64,000 bases of DNA, taken from positions 2,021,501-2,085,500 of the forward strand of contig JABELC010000009.1 of NCBI GenBank assembly GCA_028455995.1, given 5' to 3'. Under the pieces are notes generated by a model. It worked only from the letters and a program-made list of their open reading frames with translations. It searched no databases and was not told the origin of the DNA. The translations under genes and the position numbers were made by a program. The DNA comes from Scleromitrula shiraiana (lineage: Eukaryota > Ascomycota > Leotiomycetes > Helotiales > Sclerotiniaceae). This document shows, one piece after another, positions 27,670 through 39,420 of this stretch; position 1 is the first letter of the stretch, and every line of letters starts with the position of its first letter.

Positions 27670-27671
27670 TA

Positions 27672-29361
27672 AATAATATTTAAAAAAAGAAATTTTCGCA
27701 CTATAATTAAAATTTCAATCACATTATAAATTAATTTTCGAAGAATAAACTTTTATTAATACAAATTTAATTTAGATTTTTTATCGATTTTTAAGTTTAT
27801 CTCGAATAATTACATAATACTAAATTAATATAAAATTTACATACAAAATTAATGCATTTCTATTTGCATTTATATATAAAATTAATATATTTTTGTTTTT
27901 AAATTTATTATATATTACTAATAATAATTAATATACTTCATTATTTCCTAATTTAACTAATATATTAAAACTAACTCTATACTCTTTTTATTATTAATAT
28001 ACTCAAGCTAATACTAATAAAATATATTAAAAAATAATATAAATATACCTTCAAATTCTATAATTTCTTATAAAAAATCATCTTCTTTAAAATAATAAAA
28101 TTATTAATTCATAAAAAATAAAGTCTAAATTAGAAATAATTAAAGTCTTATAGCCTAAAACTATATATATAAATTAAATTAAATTAATAAAAAATTAAAT
28201 AAATCTTTAACCAATAAAAATCTATTAAAAAGTTGAATAATATAAAATCAACAACAAAGTCATTTTAGATATAGCTTCAAATCGATAAATTCTAGCCGAA
28301 ATTTACCCAAAGTTTACTTGAAGTTAATCCTTGAGTTTAAACTTGATTATTTTATACTATATAAAATTCAATTTTTAGTTAATTACAAATTTAATATATC
28401 AATGTTTAAAGTTTTAATATATTTAAACATTAAAATAGCCGATTTCCTAAAGTTCATTTAAGAAAGTCATTGAATTCTATTTAGGTTCGCTCTTTGAATA
28501 GGTGATACTGTAGGGTATGAACTTTGAAATGAATGAGATGAATGAGATGAATTTTATATAACTTGAACTTGAATGAATATGATTAGATTAGATTGATTAG
28601 ATTGGATTGAGTAATTATTATATTGATGATTGATAAATTATTAGTACTATAACAGAATTTTAATTTTATTTGATATTTTTATTGATTTTATTTTCAAGTT
28701 ACCAGTATTTAAAACTTGAATATAAGTTCAAGTTATTTTGATTTTGAATGTTCAAGCCTATTCATTAAATATATAATTATCATACTACTAGTATATAATA
28801 AATTTTAAATTTGAACATGACCGTCCACTGTGTATATTTAACTTGAATATAAATAACTTGAATCAAAATAAAATATTTACTACTAGTAGTACTAGCGACT
28901 AGTAAAAGTAAATTTGTTAGATTTTTGAAGAATTTAATAAATATTATATTGAAAATAAACTACTAGTCAACATGATATACCATCATTAGCCTTAGAAAAG
29001 ACAGAATCTAGTTAGGGCCCGGGTAATTGTAGTTATATTGTTGAAGTTGATCTAAAACTAGGTGAAACTTGAAAGAAGGGCTATAAAAGCCTCCATTTTC
29101 CTGACTAATCAAACCTGTACCATTAACCTCCTTTCTGCCTTCTTTAGAGATAATCATTACATATGCAGTCACAATTTATCCCAAATGGCCGCCTAATCCA
29201 GATATACTCTCAAATTTCTAGATTTCATATTGTATTCATTTGATTTCTTCCTTACAACGTTCAATTAATTTATATGATCAAACTTATGAACTTTATATAT
29301 CCAATATTCTAAACGTAAAATTCCATCATTTGACATCTTTTCACATTTTCACGTGATCAAT
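27672..29361. other. AT-rich RIP-like island and upstream region of the ankyrin gene
   Basis: 27.67–28.45 kb resembles the AT-rich block at the left edge, without readable motifs. From about 28.5 kb the sequence is less extreme but still gene-free, with ACTAGT-type short palindromes and GAATGAGAT repeats. A GGCCCGGG island sits at 29016–29023. The last few hundred bases are the probable promoter of the ankyrin-repeat gene. Confidence 0.65.
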
Positions 29362-30543
29362 ATGGCAGATACGAAGACATTGTTACTTCGAGAGCAGTAT
29401 CAACAAGAGGTTATGAGACGTGCTTTTGTGCAAAAGATGGCTCAGCAACGTCAACAACAAGAAAGTGTCATGAGAGTTAGCCTAAACAGTAGCAGTAACG
29501 ATAAAAACGATTTATTACCTCAATATCAGTCGCAAACGATGAACTCAGTAACGATGAGCTCAGAATACGATGACGTCCCATATCAACCTGCCGACATAAT
29601 ATTCATATCCATAAGAACTCCCACCATCATAGAATCTTACTCAAACGCCTGTAAAATCGGCCATCTCCCTACTATTCAAACCATTATAAGCTCCGAGCCC
29701 CGAACTCCATACTTCCTAAATTATGGACTTAATCTCGCTCTCAAAAGCGGACATGTTAATACTTCATCATACCTTCTATCAACCGGGGCACCCATTGCTC
29801 GTTTGACACCCACCCATATCCTATCAGCACCGCACTCGCAACAAATTCCACTTTTTGAGCTTCTCTTCCAACATGGCTGGATACCCAATACACCCGGCTG
29901 GCATGGAAGAATGTTACTTCCCGACATAGTATCTAATGGCAATCTACCGCTTCTAGAATGGTTTCTCTCGCATGGCGCGGATCCCAATCTGGGTGCTCGT
30001 GTTCAACCATTTCATGGAGACGTCGGTCGATTCCAAACTACCAATCTACCAAAGACCTCATGCGAAGCGCTCGAACGAGCGGCCGCTAGTGCAAATCTAG
30101 AAACCGTACGTCTACTCCTCGAGCATGGGGCTAACATTCAAAATGGACATCCCCTCCACCATGCAGCGAGAGCATGTCCTCCCGGGACCAATCCGCACGT
30201 GGCTCGCGTGACCCCGAGCAGAGAGTTTGATAGGGATCGGATTCCCATCATGGAACTATTGGTTTCGCGCGGGGCGGATGTGAATCAGAAGGAGCACTCG
30301 AGGTATGTGGATGCGGAAATTCCGATTGTGCATGCGCTTATGGCGGGGGCGGTGGAGAGAGTAAAATGGCTGTTGGAACGTGGGGCGGATCCGGAATTGA
30401 TAGGTGGGTATTATGGGTCCGCGGTGAGTTATGTGAAGGTTGTGGGGAGTGAGGAGATGAAGAGGGTTGTGGATGAGGGGGTAAGGAAAAGAAGGTGGGT
30501 TGTTGAGGATCCTGACGTAAATCAGTTGAACTCTATACAATAA
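29362..30543 (+). CDS. Ankyrin-repeat protein
   Basis: Single-exon gene of 393 residues. The start is the ATG at 29362 (MADTKTLLLREQYQQ); the in-frame codon nine bases earlier is GTG. The first 80 residues are Gln/Ser-rich and helical-looking. From about residue 85, degenerate ankyrin units follow, the clearest being NGNLPLLEWFLSHGADPN, ANLETVRLLLEHGAN, RIPIMELLVSRGADVN and AVERVKWLLERGADPE, each with the GA(D/N) turn. No enzyme or DNA-binding domain and no signal or membrane segment is visible, so a cytosolic or nuclear interaction role is likely but the partner is unknown. The coding strand switches from C-rich to G-rich around 30250. Confidence 0.85.
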   Translation: MADTKTLLLREQYQQEVMRRAFVQKMAQQRQQQESVMRVSLNSSSNDKNDLLPQYQSQTMNSVTMSSEYDDVPYQPADIIFISIRTPTIIESYSNACKIGHLPTIQTIISSEPRTPYFLNYGLNLALKSGHVNTSSYLLSTGAPIARLTPTHILSAPHSQQIPLFELLFQHGWIPNTPGWHGRMLLPDIVSNGNLPLLEWFLSHGADPNLGARVQPFHGDVGRFQTTNLPKTSCEALERAAASANLETVRLLLEHGANIQNGHPLHHAARACPPGTNPHVARVTPSREFDRDRIPIMELLVSRGADVNQKEHSRYVDAEIPIVHALMAGAVERVKWLLERGADPELIGGYYGSAVSYVKVVGSEEMKRVVDEGVRKRRWVVEDPDVNQLNSIQ

Positions 30544-31495
30544 CTATGGGCATTATCTAATAGATATGTCGTCTGAGAGGTGTATAGTATATTCTCTTTC
30601 ATTTGGGTACGGTGTAGTTAATTAGGTTGTTTTTTTTCAGATCTAATTCTTTTCATTTTTGAAATAATAAAACGATTAATTTGATATTTTCTCTATCTTT
30701 TGTTGTTCAACTATCTAGTCGAAAGTTAAACATTCAAATTATATATAAGCTTGAATCTATGCGATGAGATTCAGTTCGTGAATTAGTGAATTTGATTGCG
30801 TTACTCAATGATTCAAGTTGTAGATAATAGGGTAAGATATCTTCTCCAATAAGGAAACTAACAAGATTTTGTCATTTGAAGCCTCCTATGCAACAATTTA
30901 TCCGGAACCGATCTTTGACGTAGGTAGCATTCGTCGGTCGGGCCGGTTTTTCATGTATGCATATCATATACCACTATACCAGGCAATATCGTCAGATAAT
31001 CTTGTCCAACCAAGTGTCGGTGATATAGGAACTGCTATACCGGTATGAATTAATCGAATGGACAGCTTTATTAGATCTGTAGTATCTGCCGACATGTCTT
31101 GATATATATGCAGACCGGAGGATAAGAGATGGAGTTTCTTGTCTAGGTAGGTGATGCATATTCTCATGTGTCATTCAGTTCATCAAAATTGTCTATTTGT
31201 CATTGTAGTAGACGTTAGGGGACACATCTATATTTGGTAATATAGATTGTATATAATTGAAGACGGTTTTCCATCTCCTCGTTGGGCTCGTCATTCTTTT
31301 CAATTACCCAAACACAATTTACTCCCAACTCAACCAAAATGATGAGAACTAATTATGGGGATTTTGTGAGTGATGATTCTCTTTTGAAATGCTTAATGGA
31401 TGATAAAATATTGTTTGGTTAGGGATAGACATTCTATTTCTCACAATCATCTTTCAAAGAAGAGAAATCTAATAGAATTAGTGATCTACCCAATG
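30544..31495. other. Intergenic, no gene seen
   Basis: No supported gene. Short open frames on both strands have no family features. The expected N-terminal part of the following tannase relic is not recognisable here. Confidence 0.6.
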
Positions 31496-32872
31496 CTAAC
31501 ATATAGTCCACAGACCACAGGACTAAGATACGATTTCGCAGCCGTAGGAACCGACATCGGACACACCGAATCCGACATGTCACCCTCTGGACCACCAACC
31601 CCGAACGACTCAACGACTGGGCTTCGCGCGCCAACCACCCCACCGCCACCATCGATAAATATCTAGTCTCACAATGGTATGGCACTCCACCCCTCTACAG
31701 CTACTTCACGGGCCATTCAACCAGCGGACGACAAGCCCTCAAAGAACTAGAAATATTCCCCGCCGATTACGATGGTGTTGTATCTGGGTGTCCCGCTTGC
31801 TGGACCACGCATAATCAGCCGCGGAATCTGAAACAAACGCTCCATCAAGCACCCGCTAATTCCTCCCATACGATTCCTACATCTATGTTTCCCATCGTCG
31901 GGAATGAGGTATTAAAATAATGTGATGCCCAAGATGGCCTAATCGATTCAATCATCTCCGATCCCTTCAGATGCAATTTTAATCCCTTGCCCCTGCTCTG
32001 CTCAAACGATCAAATAACTAATTGTCTCATAAGTCCGCAACTCGACACTTTACTCAAGATTTATAGCGACTGGGAAATACGGAGACGGAATATATTGTGG
32101 CTATCTACCTACTAGGTTGATGTTAATCAGACATGTATATTCAGCCACGTTCTCTACGGCAGCGAAGAAACCTGGACGCGAGGTAACATCGGCGATGGAA
32201 GCCCCCCCAACTCCGCAAACAAACTCTGGTACATGAGGGATATACTCGGTCTTTCTAACTTAATAGCCGATGATTTGAGTTACGAGACGGTCAAATATGC
32301 AGAGGAGAAAAATCCACGCCGGGGGCGAGTGTTTATTTTTATGATCATGTTGTTAGGACTCTTGCGCCGATAGGGGTGGATGTTGATGATTTTTATCGAT
32401 TGTTTTTGGTTCCGGTGTTGGAGTGAGTTTTCTTTTCTCTCTTTTTTTCTTTCTTCTATCCCATAATTATAGGTAATGTAATTTTTCCTCTCGAGTATCT
32501 AACAAATTTCCGTGTCATAGACATTGCACCGGAACCCCAATAACCCAATCCGCACCCTGGTATTTCGCCGGTCCCAATCAACCCACCACTCTCACGCCCA
32601 CTACCTACAGTGTTCCCGGCTACAGTGACGCAAAACATGATATCCTACTTGCTATTATGGCATGGGTTGAGAATGGGACTGCGCCTGATAGTATTGTGGG
32701 GACGAAATTTGCGGGAGGTGGGAATGGGGTGGGCGGCGGGAATGGTGGGAATGGAACGACATTGGTGGTTCAGAGACAGAGACCTATTTTTAGGTATCCG
32801 CTGCAAGCGAAGTGGGATGGGAAGGGGAATGTGGATGAGGAGGGGAGTTGGGGGTGTGAGGGATTGTGTTGA
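31496..32872 (+). pseudogene. Broken tannase / feruloyl esterase gene
   Basis: Tannase-family enzymes are secreted serine hydrolases that cleave gallate or ferulate esters of plant material. Remnants appear in order: FAAVGTDIGH (about 31530), NDWASRANHP after a frameshift near 31585, the nucleophile region GHSTSGRQALKE (about 31710, family GCSTGG), FPADYDGVVSGCPA, CDAQDGLIDSIISDP after a TAA at 31918–31920, LYGSEETWTRG, YDHVVRTLAP in another frame, then after a plausible intron (about 32424–32519) HCTGTPITQSAPWYFAGP and DILLAIMAWVENGTAPDSIVGTKF to the stop at 32872. The N-terminal 100 or so residues and signal peptide are missing. At least one stop and several frameshifts make it non-coding. 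The Cys next to the catalytic Ser is also lost (His). Confidence 0.87.
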
Positions 32873-33440
32873 TTAAGAATGATGGAGAGGTTATGGGATG
32901 AAGTGAATACGATTGTTTGTGAATAATCATTGGTCTTCTATTTTAAGTTGGATGATTGGAATGGAATATTATGTTGTCTAAAGTGAAGTTCAATAATCAT
33001 ATCTTATGATAAATTGGTACAAAATCACACAACCAAAGTGCATAAACTAGAATTTGTATAACAAGTTTTATAATCGAATCAAAAATGGCAAAGAACATGT
33101 CTAAGAGATGATTGAACTGTAGAGAAAAATATAGCATGATTATTTTTCTCTTTACTACTGTTATAGGAAAAAAAGAGAATCTTAGAGGGGCTCGATAGTC
33201 TGTATTCTTCAGGTTGTAAAATTAGATGTAGAAACAGAAAGAGTCCATAAGAGCCTCTAAATTGCTGACTAATAGACCTCCTCTGCGTAACCTCTTTTAT
33301 GTCATGCTTCTCTTCATACGTATTGACAAGTGGTATCATCTTTCCCGGAGGAAATGTGCGTTGCCCTCACGACTCAAGATCGCAAATTAAAATGCATCCG
33401 TTGTGCAATTGAGTTGAACTGAAGTGTGCTACTGGTATGT
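32873..33440. other. Intergenic, no gene seen
   Basis: This lies between two convergent genes. It probably holds only the 3' untranslated sequence of the EXPERA gene (minus strand) and the tail of the tannase relic. No motif was recognised. Confidence 0.6.
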
Positions 33441-34814
33441 TCAATTCTTCTTCGTCTTTGAAGTTCTTGAGGAGATGATGGATGATAGACGAGAGAATGT
33501 GTCGAAGAACATTACAATTGCTGTATAATTGTTAGAATATTTTAAACAGAACGATAAGAAATGATCTAATGAACCAATGAATGATGGTCATTGTGATTGC
33601 GAGGGAGTTGATTGGATGATTAGGAGGTTACATGGCGAGAGAGAGGAGTATGTTTTGCTGTATGTTGCATGTTTCAAGGAGTTGATATGTGATATATATG
33701 ACAGGAAAAACTTACACAGTAATAAGTAGGGACCGTAAAGTGTAGTAAGATCAATCTTTTGAGATGTTGGAATATCCCAATTGAAGTACTCGAAGATGCA
33801 AACGGAAGTTGTGAGGAACACTTCGAGGGAGTATAGATTGAGGATTAGAGGTACAAGTGGTTTTTCTGCGAACGAAAGGAGGTTAGTTAATCTTGTAGAT
33901 AGGAACCAATCGAAAAGAATATTTAAGTATAGTGAGAAGATAGAAGATATGCAATCCGTATCATTTTGAAGTCATCAGAGGAAAGATGTGATACATGATA
34001 GAATAATACGAAACAGGAGAGATATGATCTCTACCGGATAATGATCATAATATTAAAAAACAATTCGCATCCTACTAATAGATAGCATCTACGTACTGAG
34101 GATCAAAAGTACAATTATACTATCTCTTAGGCTATAAGATGATCAAGGAAAATCGAAGTAGATTTGATGAACTACTTGTCAAATATGAGAAGCCTCAATC
34201 ATTGACGAAAACATGAAACTTACCCTTTAACAGTGCACCAACAGCCCAAAAACTAACAGGCACATGAACAAGTAACTCCAACCAAATAAACAGTTGAAAG
34301 TAAAGTGGTGGAGAAACAAAAAATTGATCCTTGTAAGTTTTGATGTAGAAGGATTTTATGGAGGTAAGAAGTTCAGGTGTGAGTGAGGCGGGGTAAAGAG
34401 CTTGGAGGTCCATTACTGGGTTGATTGATATTGTTAGCTTCAATTTTGGTAGTACAAAGTGAATAAATGAGATTGAGGACGAGGAGTAAGAGAGTTGAAA
34501 TGGAGTCAAATTGAGGTAAAGTGGAGGTATTATGGACAGGGTAATGGAAAAGGGGCTGGGGGAACAACGATATATTGTTGGGGAGAACGTGCGATTAAAT
34601 TCGGTTCAATTGCAGACTGGAGCAAGATATGAATATCATCACTTGGAACTATAAACTCGAAGAAAAACATGGATCTACCATGACTACCATGATAAATCAA
34701 AAGATATCAAACACAGAATAACGAAGGAAACATACAAAACATGATCGGGATATGAATCACAAAATAGATGTAGTAGATGAAGTCGAGCTTTCGAGTGTAG
34801 ATTGGAGACGCCAT
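33441..34814 (-). CDS. EXPERA-domain membrane protein (TMEM97/sigma-2 receptor type)
   Basis: Four exons, 34814–34736, 34415–34224, 33865–33716 and 33520–33441, whose phases fit and give 166 residues. The introns are unusually long for this window (320, 358 and 195 nt), with CTAAC branch sites and AG acceptors. The protein starts MASPIYTRKLDFIYYIYF and has four hydrophobic segments, with LQALYP, PPLYFQLFIWLELLVHVPV and IDLTTLYGPYLLL, ending in a basic tail (SRTSKTKKN). This order matches the four-helix EXPERA fold of TMEM97-like proteins, which bind sterols or related ligands in the ER and endosomes of animals. The fungal function is not established. Start chosen as the only ATG before the conserved first helix. 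Confidence 0.83.
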
Positions 34815-35576
34815 CTTTTCGTCTGGTTTTTTTTTGCTGATTGGTTTTTCAATACACCTGATGGTATTGAGGAGGAGACAAGAAGGGGGTGAAATGTTGT
34901 GTGAAATATGAAGAAAGTTTGGCAACTTTTAAGAAAATAATGAGGCGATGTATTGTCATGTGATTTCGGATATGCTCAACCGACCCGGCCCGGGCTCGCC
35001 GGGCCACGCACCAACAGCCTTAATGAAACTTGAGCGTTGTATTCACCTAGTTAACTCTTGTATAAAAACTTCATAAGATAATGAGGAAGAATCTAACTCG
35101 AGGATCTACTCCTATATTACTAAGCATATATAAACTGTGACCGCAAAGAACCGATACCTAGAAGTATTGCCTGACTTTCAAAGATAGGACAAAGTCCTCA
35201 TTTGCTCATGCAAACAACAGACGTATGCCACTGATAAGTGTTTGATTCAACTCTCACATGTGGTCTTATCACTGAGCCGAGGGTAATACAATTGATTAAT
35301 ATTCTTTGTTCAGTGACAAGAACGAGTTTGGTAATCAGCTAGCCTCAATTTAGATGATTAGTGAACTGCAAATATTAGGAATGGCATTAACTTCAATTGA
35401 TTACAAAGTGTTTAGTGAACATCATATATGTATCCTTTTGGAAATTTGTAATTATGATGGATATATAACGAGGGAATACCATTTTGATGGGAAGTATCCT
35501 CAAAAGATTTATTCCCAAACTTCTAAGACAACACATCTAACCAGAGTCACATCAAACACAAATAGCCATATTTACA
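34815..35576. other. Divergent intergenic region with GC palindrome
   Basis: This lies between the EXPERA gene (minus) and the NmrA-like gene (plus). No gene is supported. A GC-rich palindromic patch stands out at 34981–35006 (contains GGCCCGGGC and CCGGGCC) in otherwise AT-rich DNA. Confidence 0.55.
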
Positions 35577-36659
35577 ATGCCAACCCATCAGACTTCTAAA
35601 ATTTTCATCATCGGCGGCACTGGCGCTCAAGGAATTCCTGTTGTAAAAGCTCTTGTCGCCGATAAAAAATATCAATGTCGAGTCCTAACCCGTGACACCA
35701 ATTCCGCCCGAGCCAAAGTCCTCCTCTCACTCGGAAACGTCGAACTCTTCGAAGGTACATTTGCCGATGAAGAGATCCTACGAAAAGGCTATCGAGGATG
35801 CGACGGAGCATTCGTCAATATCGACGGATTCAACACCGGTGAAAAGACCGAAATCTTCTGGGCGATTCGTTGTTATGAAATTGCCATCGAGGAAGGAATT
35901 AAATTCTTCGTGTATGGCAATTTAGATTATTCGCTTAAAAAATCGGGGTATGATGAGAGGGTTCATGCGGGACATTATGATGGGAAGGGGAGGGTTGGAG
36001 AATGGATTTTATTTCAAAATCAGAGTAATAAGGAGAGAATGGGTGCGGCGTTGTTCACGACGGCTGCATATATTGAGATGACGATCACAAAACGAACGAT
36101 CATGACGCCGACGATTGAAGATGGGGTGGTGACTTGGAGGGTTCCACTTGGGGACGGGGCGGTTATTTATGTAAGTTTGGAGGATTGTGGATACTACGTT
36201 CGGTGGCTCTTCGATAATACGGAGCGTAGTAATGGGATGGATTTGGAAGTTGGGATTGATGAGATTTCTTTCGATGAGCTTGCGCGAGCTTTTGAGAAAG
36301 TTACGGGTCACCCGGCAAAGTACGTTGATACCGATTTAGATAGTTACTTCCAGCGATTTGGGCCTTTGGCAGATTCGCCCGCGGGTATCAATGCTGATCC
36401 TAATGATAAATCGACGATGACGATTAGGAGAAATTTCACGGGGTTTTGGAACCAATGGAAGTTCCGAGTGCTGAAGAGGAATTTCAAGTTGTTAGATGAG
36501 ATTTATCCAGGGAGAATCAGAAGTGCAGAGGAATTTTTCAGAAGAGAAGATGAAAAATTGAAGAAAGAAGGGAGAGGCGGATTGTGGGAAAGTGTTCAGC
36601 CGGAGAATATTCAACATAGTTTGAAGCTTTCGGAAGATGGAAGACAGGGTAGGCTTTGA
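35577..36659 (+). CDS. NmrA-like NAD(P)-binding protein
   Basis: Single exon, 360 residues. The N-terminus (KIFIIGGTGAQGIPVVKAL, residues 8–26) is a Rossmann fold with GxxGxxG. It is followed by RVLTRDTNSARAKVLLSL and VELFEGTFADEEILRKGYRGCDGAF, the typical order of NmrA-type atypical short-chain dehydrogenases. The catalytic YxxxK of classical enzymes is not obvious, as usual in this family. Relatives act as redox sensors or as isoflavone-reductase-like enzymes; which applies here cannot be told. No signal peptide or membrane segment. The start ATG directly precedes the conserved β-strand. The coding strand turns from C-rich to G-rich at about 35940. Confidence 0.88.
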   Translation: MPTHQTSKIFIIGGTGAQGIPVVKALVADKKYQCRVLTRDTNSARAKVLLSLGNVELFEGTFADEEILRKGYRGCDGAFVNIDGFNTGEKTEIFWAIRCYEIAIEEGIKFFVYGNLDYSLKKSGYDERVHAGHYDGKGRVGEWILFQNQSNKERMGAALFTTAAYIEMTITKRTIMTPTIEDGVVTWRVPLGDGAVIYVSLEDCGYYVRWLFDNTERSNGMDLEVGIDEISFDELARAFEKVTGHPAKYVDTDLDSYFQRFGPLADSPAGINADPNDKSTMTIRRNFTGFWNQWKFRVLKRNFKLLDEIYPGRIRSAEEFFRREDEKLKKEGRGGLWESVQPENIQHSLKLSEDGRQGRL

Positions 36660-38040
36660 TTGAATATTGGTGCCCGTGAAGGTTGGTACACATTTAAAGA
36701 TTTGGAAGTGGATTAATCATGAATTTCTGAATTCTGAATTTCTGAAATCTTGTGTCGTTTGGACCGTTTTATTTGTGATTGAATATTGAGATAATCTGAT
36801 TGTTTAGATTTCATTCAGATAATATAATAATCTAATTGCTCGGTTGAAGATTAGTTCATGAACTAGTAAACTCCTAGTGGCCTAGTCGAAATGGAACCAA
36901 AATAATCTTCCTGAAACCAGCCAGCTTGTAAATTCAACGAGCAAAAATTGATTTACATACCTCGAATTTTACTAACCCAAATATAAAGATACAAAAAGGT
37001 TGGACAGCCAGCTGCCATATGCCATCCTCATCACTTTTAAATTGCCTACTCTGCGGTGGCCTCTCCCATCGAAAGATCTTATTGGCATGTTTCTATTGCA
37101 GTGCGGCTGGTACCCAGACCAGTCACCTAACGTATCACTCCCTCCACAGATTGATTATGAGATTTCGCGATCAAATATCTCGATGCATCACAACCGTTTC
37201 TTAAACTCTGGAGTCTGAACTTGACAGCCAGGTATATGTAACTTCAAGTAATACCCGTTTGCAATCGCAACATATTAAACCTCAAGTTTTCTCATCAGTG
37301 TCGCTAGACCGTCTAAGAACAAGTAATGTACTGACTGATACTTTAAAGTTGTCAGGAAGTGCTGGTCCTGTATACATTAAATTCCGAGGTTCTTGTTGAT
37401 TTTCATGCAATCGAATTGATATATTGAAAATCCCCAACAGGAATTTCAACTTTGTAGATGCAAGCCAATATGCCAAGTAATACAAGGATATGTAGTAGAA
37501 ATATTTCTGGGGTATTAGTGATCTTGTCTCGCAGATGTTTCCTTTTTTGCCGATGTTATAATGGATGCCGCTTTGAATGCTCTCTAGCTTCTATTAAAGC
37601 AGCGGAACAACACGCTTACCCCGACTACCCCGCAAACATGTGAAAGTGTGTATCCAATATCACAGAACTGGAATTGATCCATATTCAAAAGAATGCCATT
37701 CTCATGTATCGGTTGACAGCAGATATCAAAATTCGTGGATGTGATGTTGCATTAATACACATTTAGATATATATATCCGACGACGTTGTACACATGCAAC
37801 ACAAGCGAGATTATAACAGACATAAGGGGAAATTTACCTCGGCCTACCCATATATAAAGTGCAGTGTTATCAAAATTTAAAGTTGATCGACAAGATTAGC
37901 ACGCTAGGAACAAGGGATTTTCCAAGCTTTCGGGGATATTTCCCCTCGTGGGAGCGGGAGCTTAAATACTCGTATATATATCTTGTACATAGACATTCAC
38001 TCACAATCGTTTTGTAGTTTCAGACTTCGTTATCTACATC
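36660..38040. other. Intergenic, no supported gene
   Basis: Several 60–70-codon open frames exist, but none has an N-terminus, domain or composition that supports a gene. The end nearest 38041 should contain the promoter of the glycosyltransferase gene. Confidence 0.6.
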
Positions 38041-39420
38041 ATGCGGCGTAGTCGTTCAGCATTTGCGTTTGTGTTTGTGGTTCTTTCTGCTCTCCTATAT
38101 CTCACACATCTAGCACGTCCATCTACGTTGGAAAATGCATATGAAAGTTCAAAATCTAATTGGCCTGGAGCAGCGCATCCGGATGGTATTCCAGTGAAGG
38201 ATGATCTCGGTATTAATCTAAAACCACAGTTGGAGTCTCTATCCGATTCATACGGCAAGCCAGAATCTACCTCACAGAATGAAGCACCATTGATACTAGA
38301 ACATCCACTTGACTTATTTGCACCACCACCGCCATCACCACCATTACAGCCAGTACCGGCTATTGAGCCCGAGCCACCAATTCCTGACGCTTTTGAAGAT
38401 ACAAAATATCCATTCCAAGAAGATTTAGATCTCCCCATACCAATCACCAATCTCACCACCTTCAAAGACAGATGGCCGCACAATTACAACCCTTCACTCC
38501 CACATTCTTACGCTTATGCTGCATTCATGAATACCCGTAATCCATCCATTCGCGACCCCTACTTCATGGCACTTCAAAACCTCATTTGGCGCGTCCTCTG
38601 GTCACCACGTGCGAAAACAAATCTTCATCCATTCATCGCCTTCGTAGCCCAACATGTAACGCAAGAACAACGGGATCTCCTCGCTGGAGCAGGCGCCATA
38701 GTTCGTGAACTTCCGCCTCTACCGTGGAACCCACCCCAATCAGCAGATGGCCAACCCATATTCGGAAGATGGAGAGATATGTTCTCCAAACTCCACATGT
38801 GGAACCAAACCGACTTCGATCGAATTCTCTTCCTCGATGCGGATGCCTTCCCAGTCACAAACATCGACGCCATGTTCGAAGTAGCACCACTCCAAAAATG
38901 CAACCCCTTCAATCTGGAACCCACAGATTTCTTCCCCGACGGCTCATCCTCCTGCGGAACATCCGATAATCTAGAAGAATACATATTCGCCGCCGTACCG
39001 CAAGGACCCAGCCTCCCCGTCGAGATAAACGTCGGAGCCATGGTTTTCACACCCTCATCAACGATGTATCGACGCTTTTTACAAAATTATCAGTATTATG
39101 ATCGTTATGTAACGCATATGGCAGATCAGGGGTTCATGTCCTGGCAGTTTAAAACGGATGGGGCGTTTCCGCCTACATTGTTGGGGAGGGAATGGGATGG
39201 GTTTTTTCCGCAGGAAGGTGAGAAGGGGAAGTTGAATGTTGTGCATGAGAAGTTGTGGGCGGAGGGGACGACGGGGTGGTTGGAGGAGGAGTGGAGGGGT
39301 GGGTGGGAGGAGATGGTGGCTTGGTATGAGGGGGATGGGTTTAGGAGGGAGAGGGAGAATGATGATAAATTGAAGGGGTTGTTGAGGTTGAGCTTGGCTA
39401 ATAAGGTGAATAGTGTTTAA
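38041..39420 (+). CDS. Family 8-type glycosyltransferase, type II membrane protein
   Basis: Single exon, 459 residues. A short basic N-terminus and a hydrophobic helix (AFVFVVLSALLYLTHLA, about residues 8–24) suggest a Golgi signal anchor. A Pro/Ser-rich stem of about 110 residues follows. The catalytic part starts near YAYAAFMNTRN and contains DMFSKLHMWNQTDFDRILFL followed by DADAFPVTNID at about residues 265–275, the DxD metal site of GT8 and glycogenin-like enzymes, then INVGAMVFTPS and FPPTLLGREWDG. Fungal relatives are annotated as GT8 or N-acetylglucosaminyltransferase-like; the substrate is not predictable. The coding strand shows a strong C-to-G switch at about 39100. Confidence 0.88.
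   Translation: MRRSRSAFAFVFVVLSALLYLTHLARPSTLENAYESSKSNWPGAAHPDGIPVKDDLGINLKPQLESLSDSYGKPESTSQNEAPLILEHPLDLFAPPPPSPPLQPVPAIEPEPPIPDAFEDTKYPFQEDLDLPIPITNLTTFKDRWPHNYNPSLPHSYAYAAFMNTRNPSIRDPYFMALQNLIWRVLWSPRAKTNLHPFIAFVAQHVTQEQRDLLAGAGAIVRELPPLPWNPPQSADGQPIFGRWRDMFSKLHMWNQTDFDRILFLDADAFPVTNIDAMFEVAPLQKCNPFNLEPTDFFPDGSSSCGTSDNLEEYIFAAVPQGPSLPVEINVGAMVFTPSSTMYRRFLQNYQYYDRYVTHMADQGFMSWQFKTDGAFPPTLLGREWDGFFPQEGEKGKLNVVHEKLWAEGTTGWLEEEWRGGWEEMVAWYEGDGFRRERENDDKLKGLLRLSLANKVNSV

Noticed and set aside
37019..37643. Short Cys-containing frames (CLLCGG..., CYNGCRFEC)
   Set aside because: They lack zinc-finger spacing and a signal peptide; the length is what is expected by chance.
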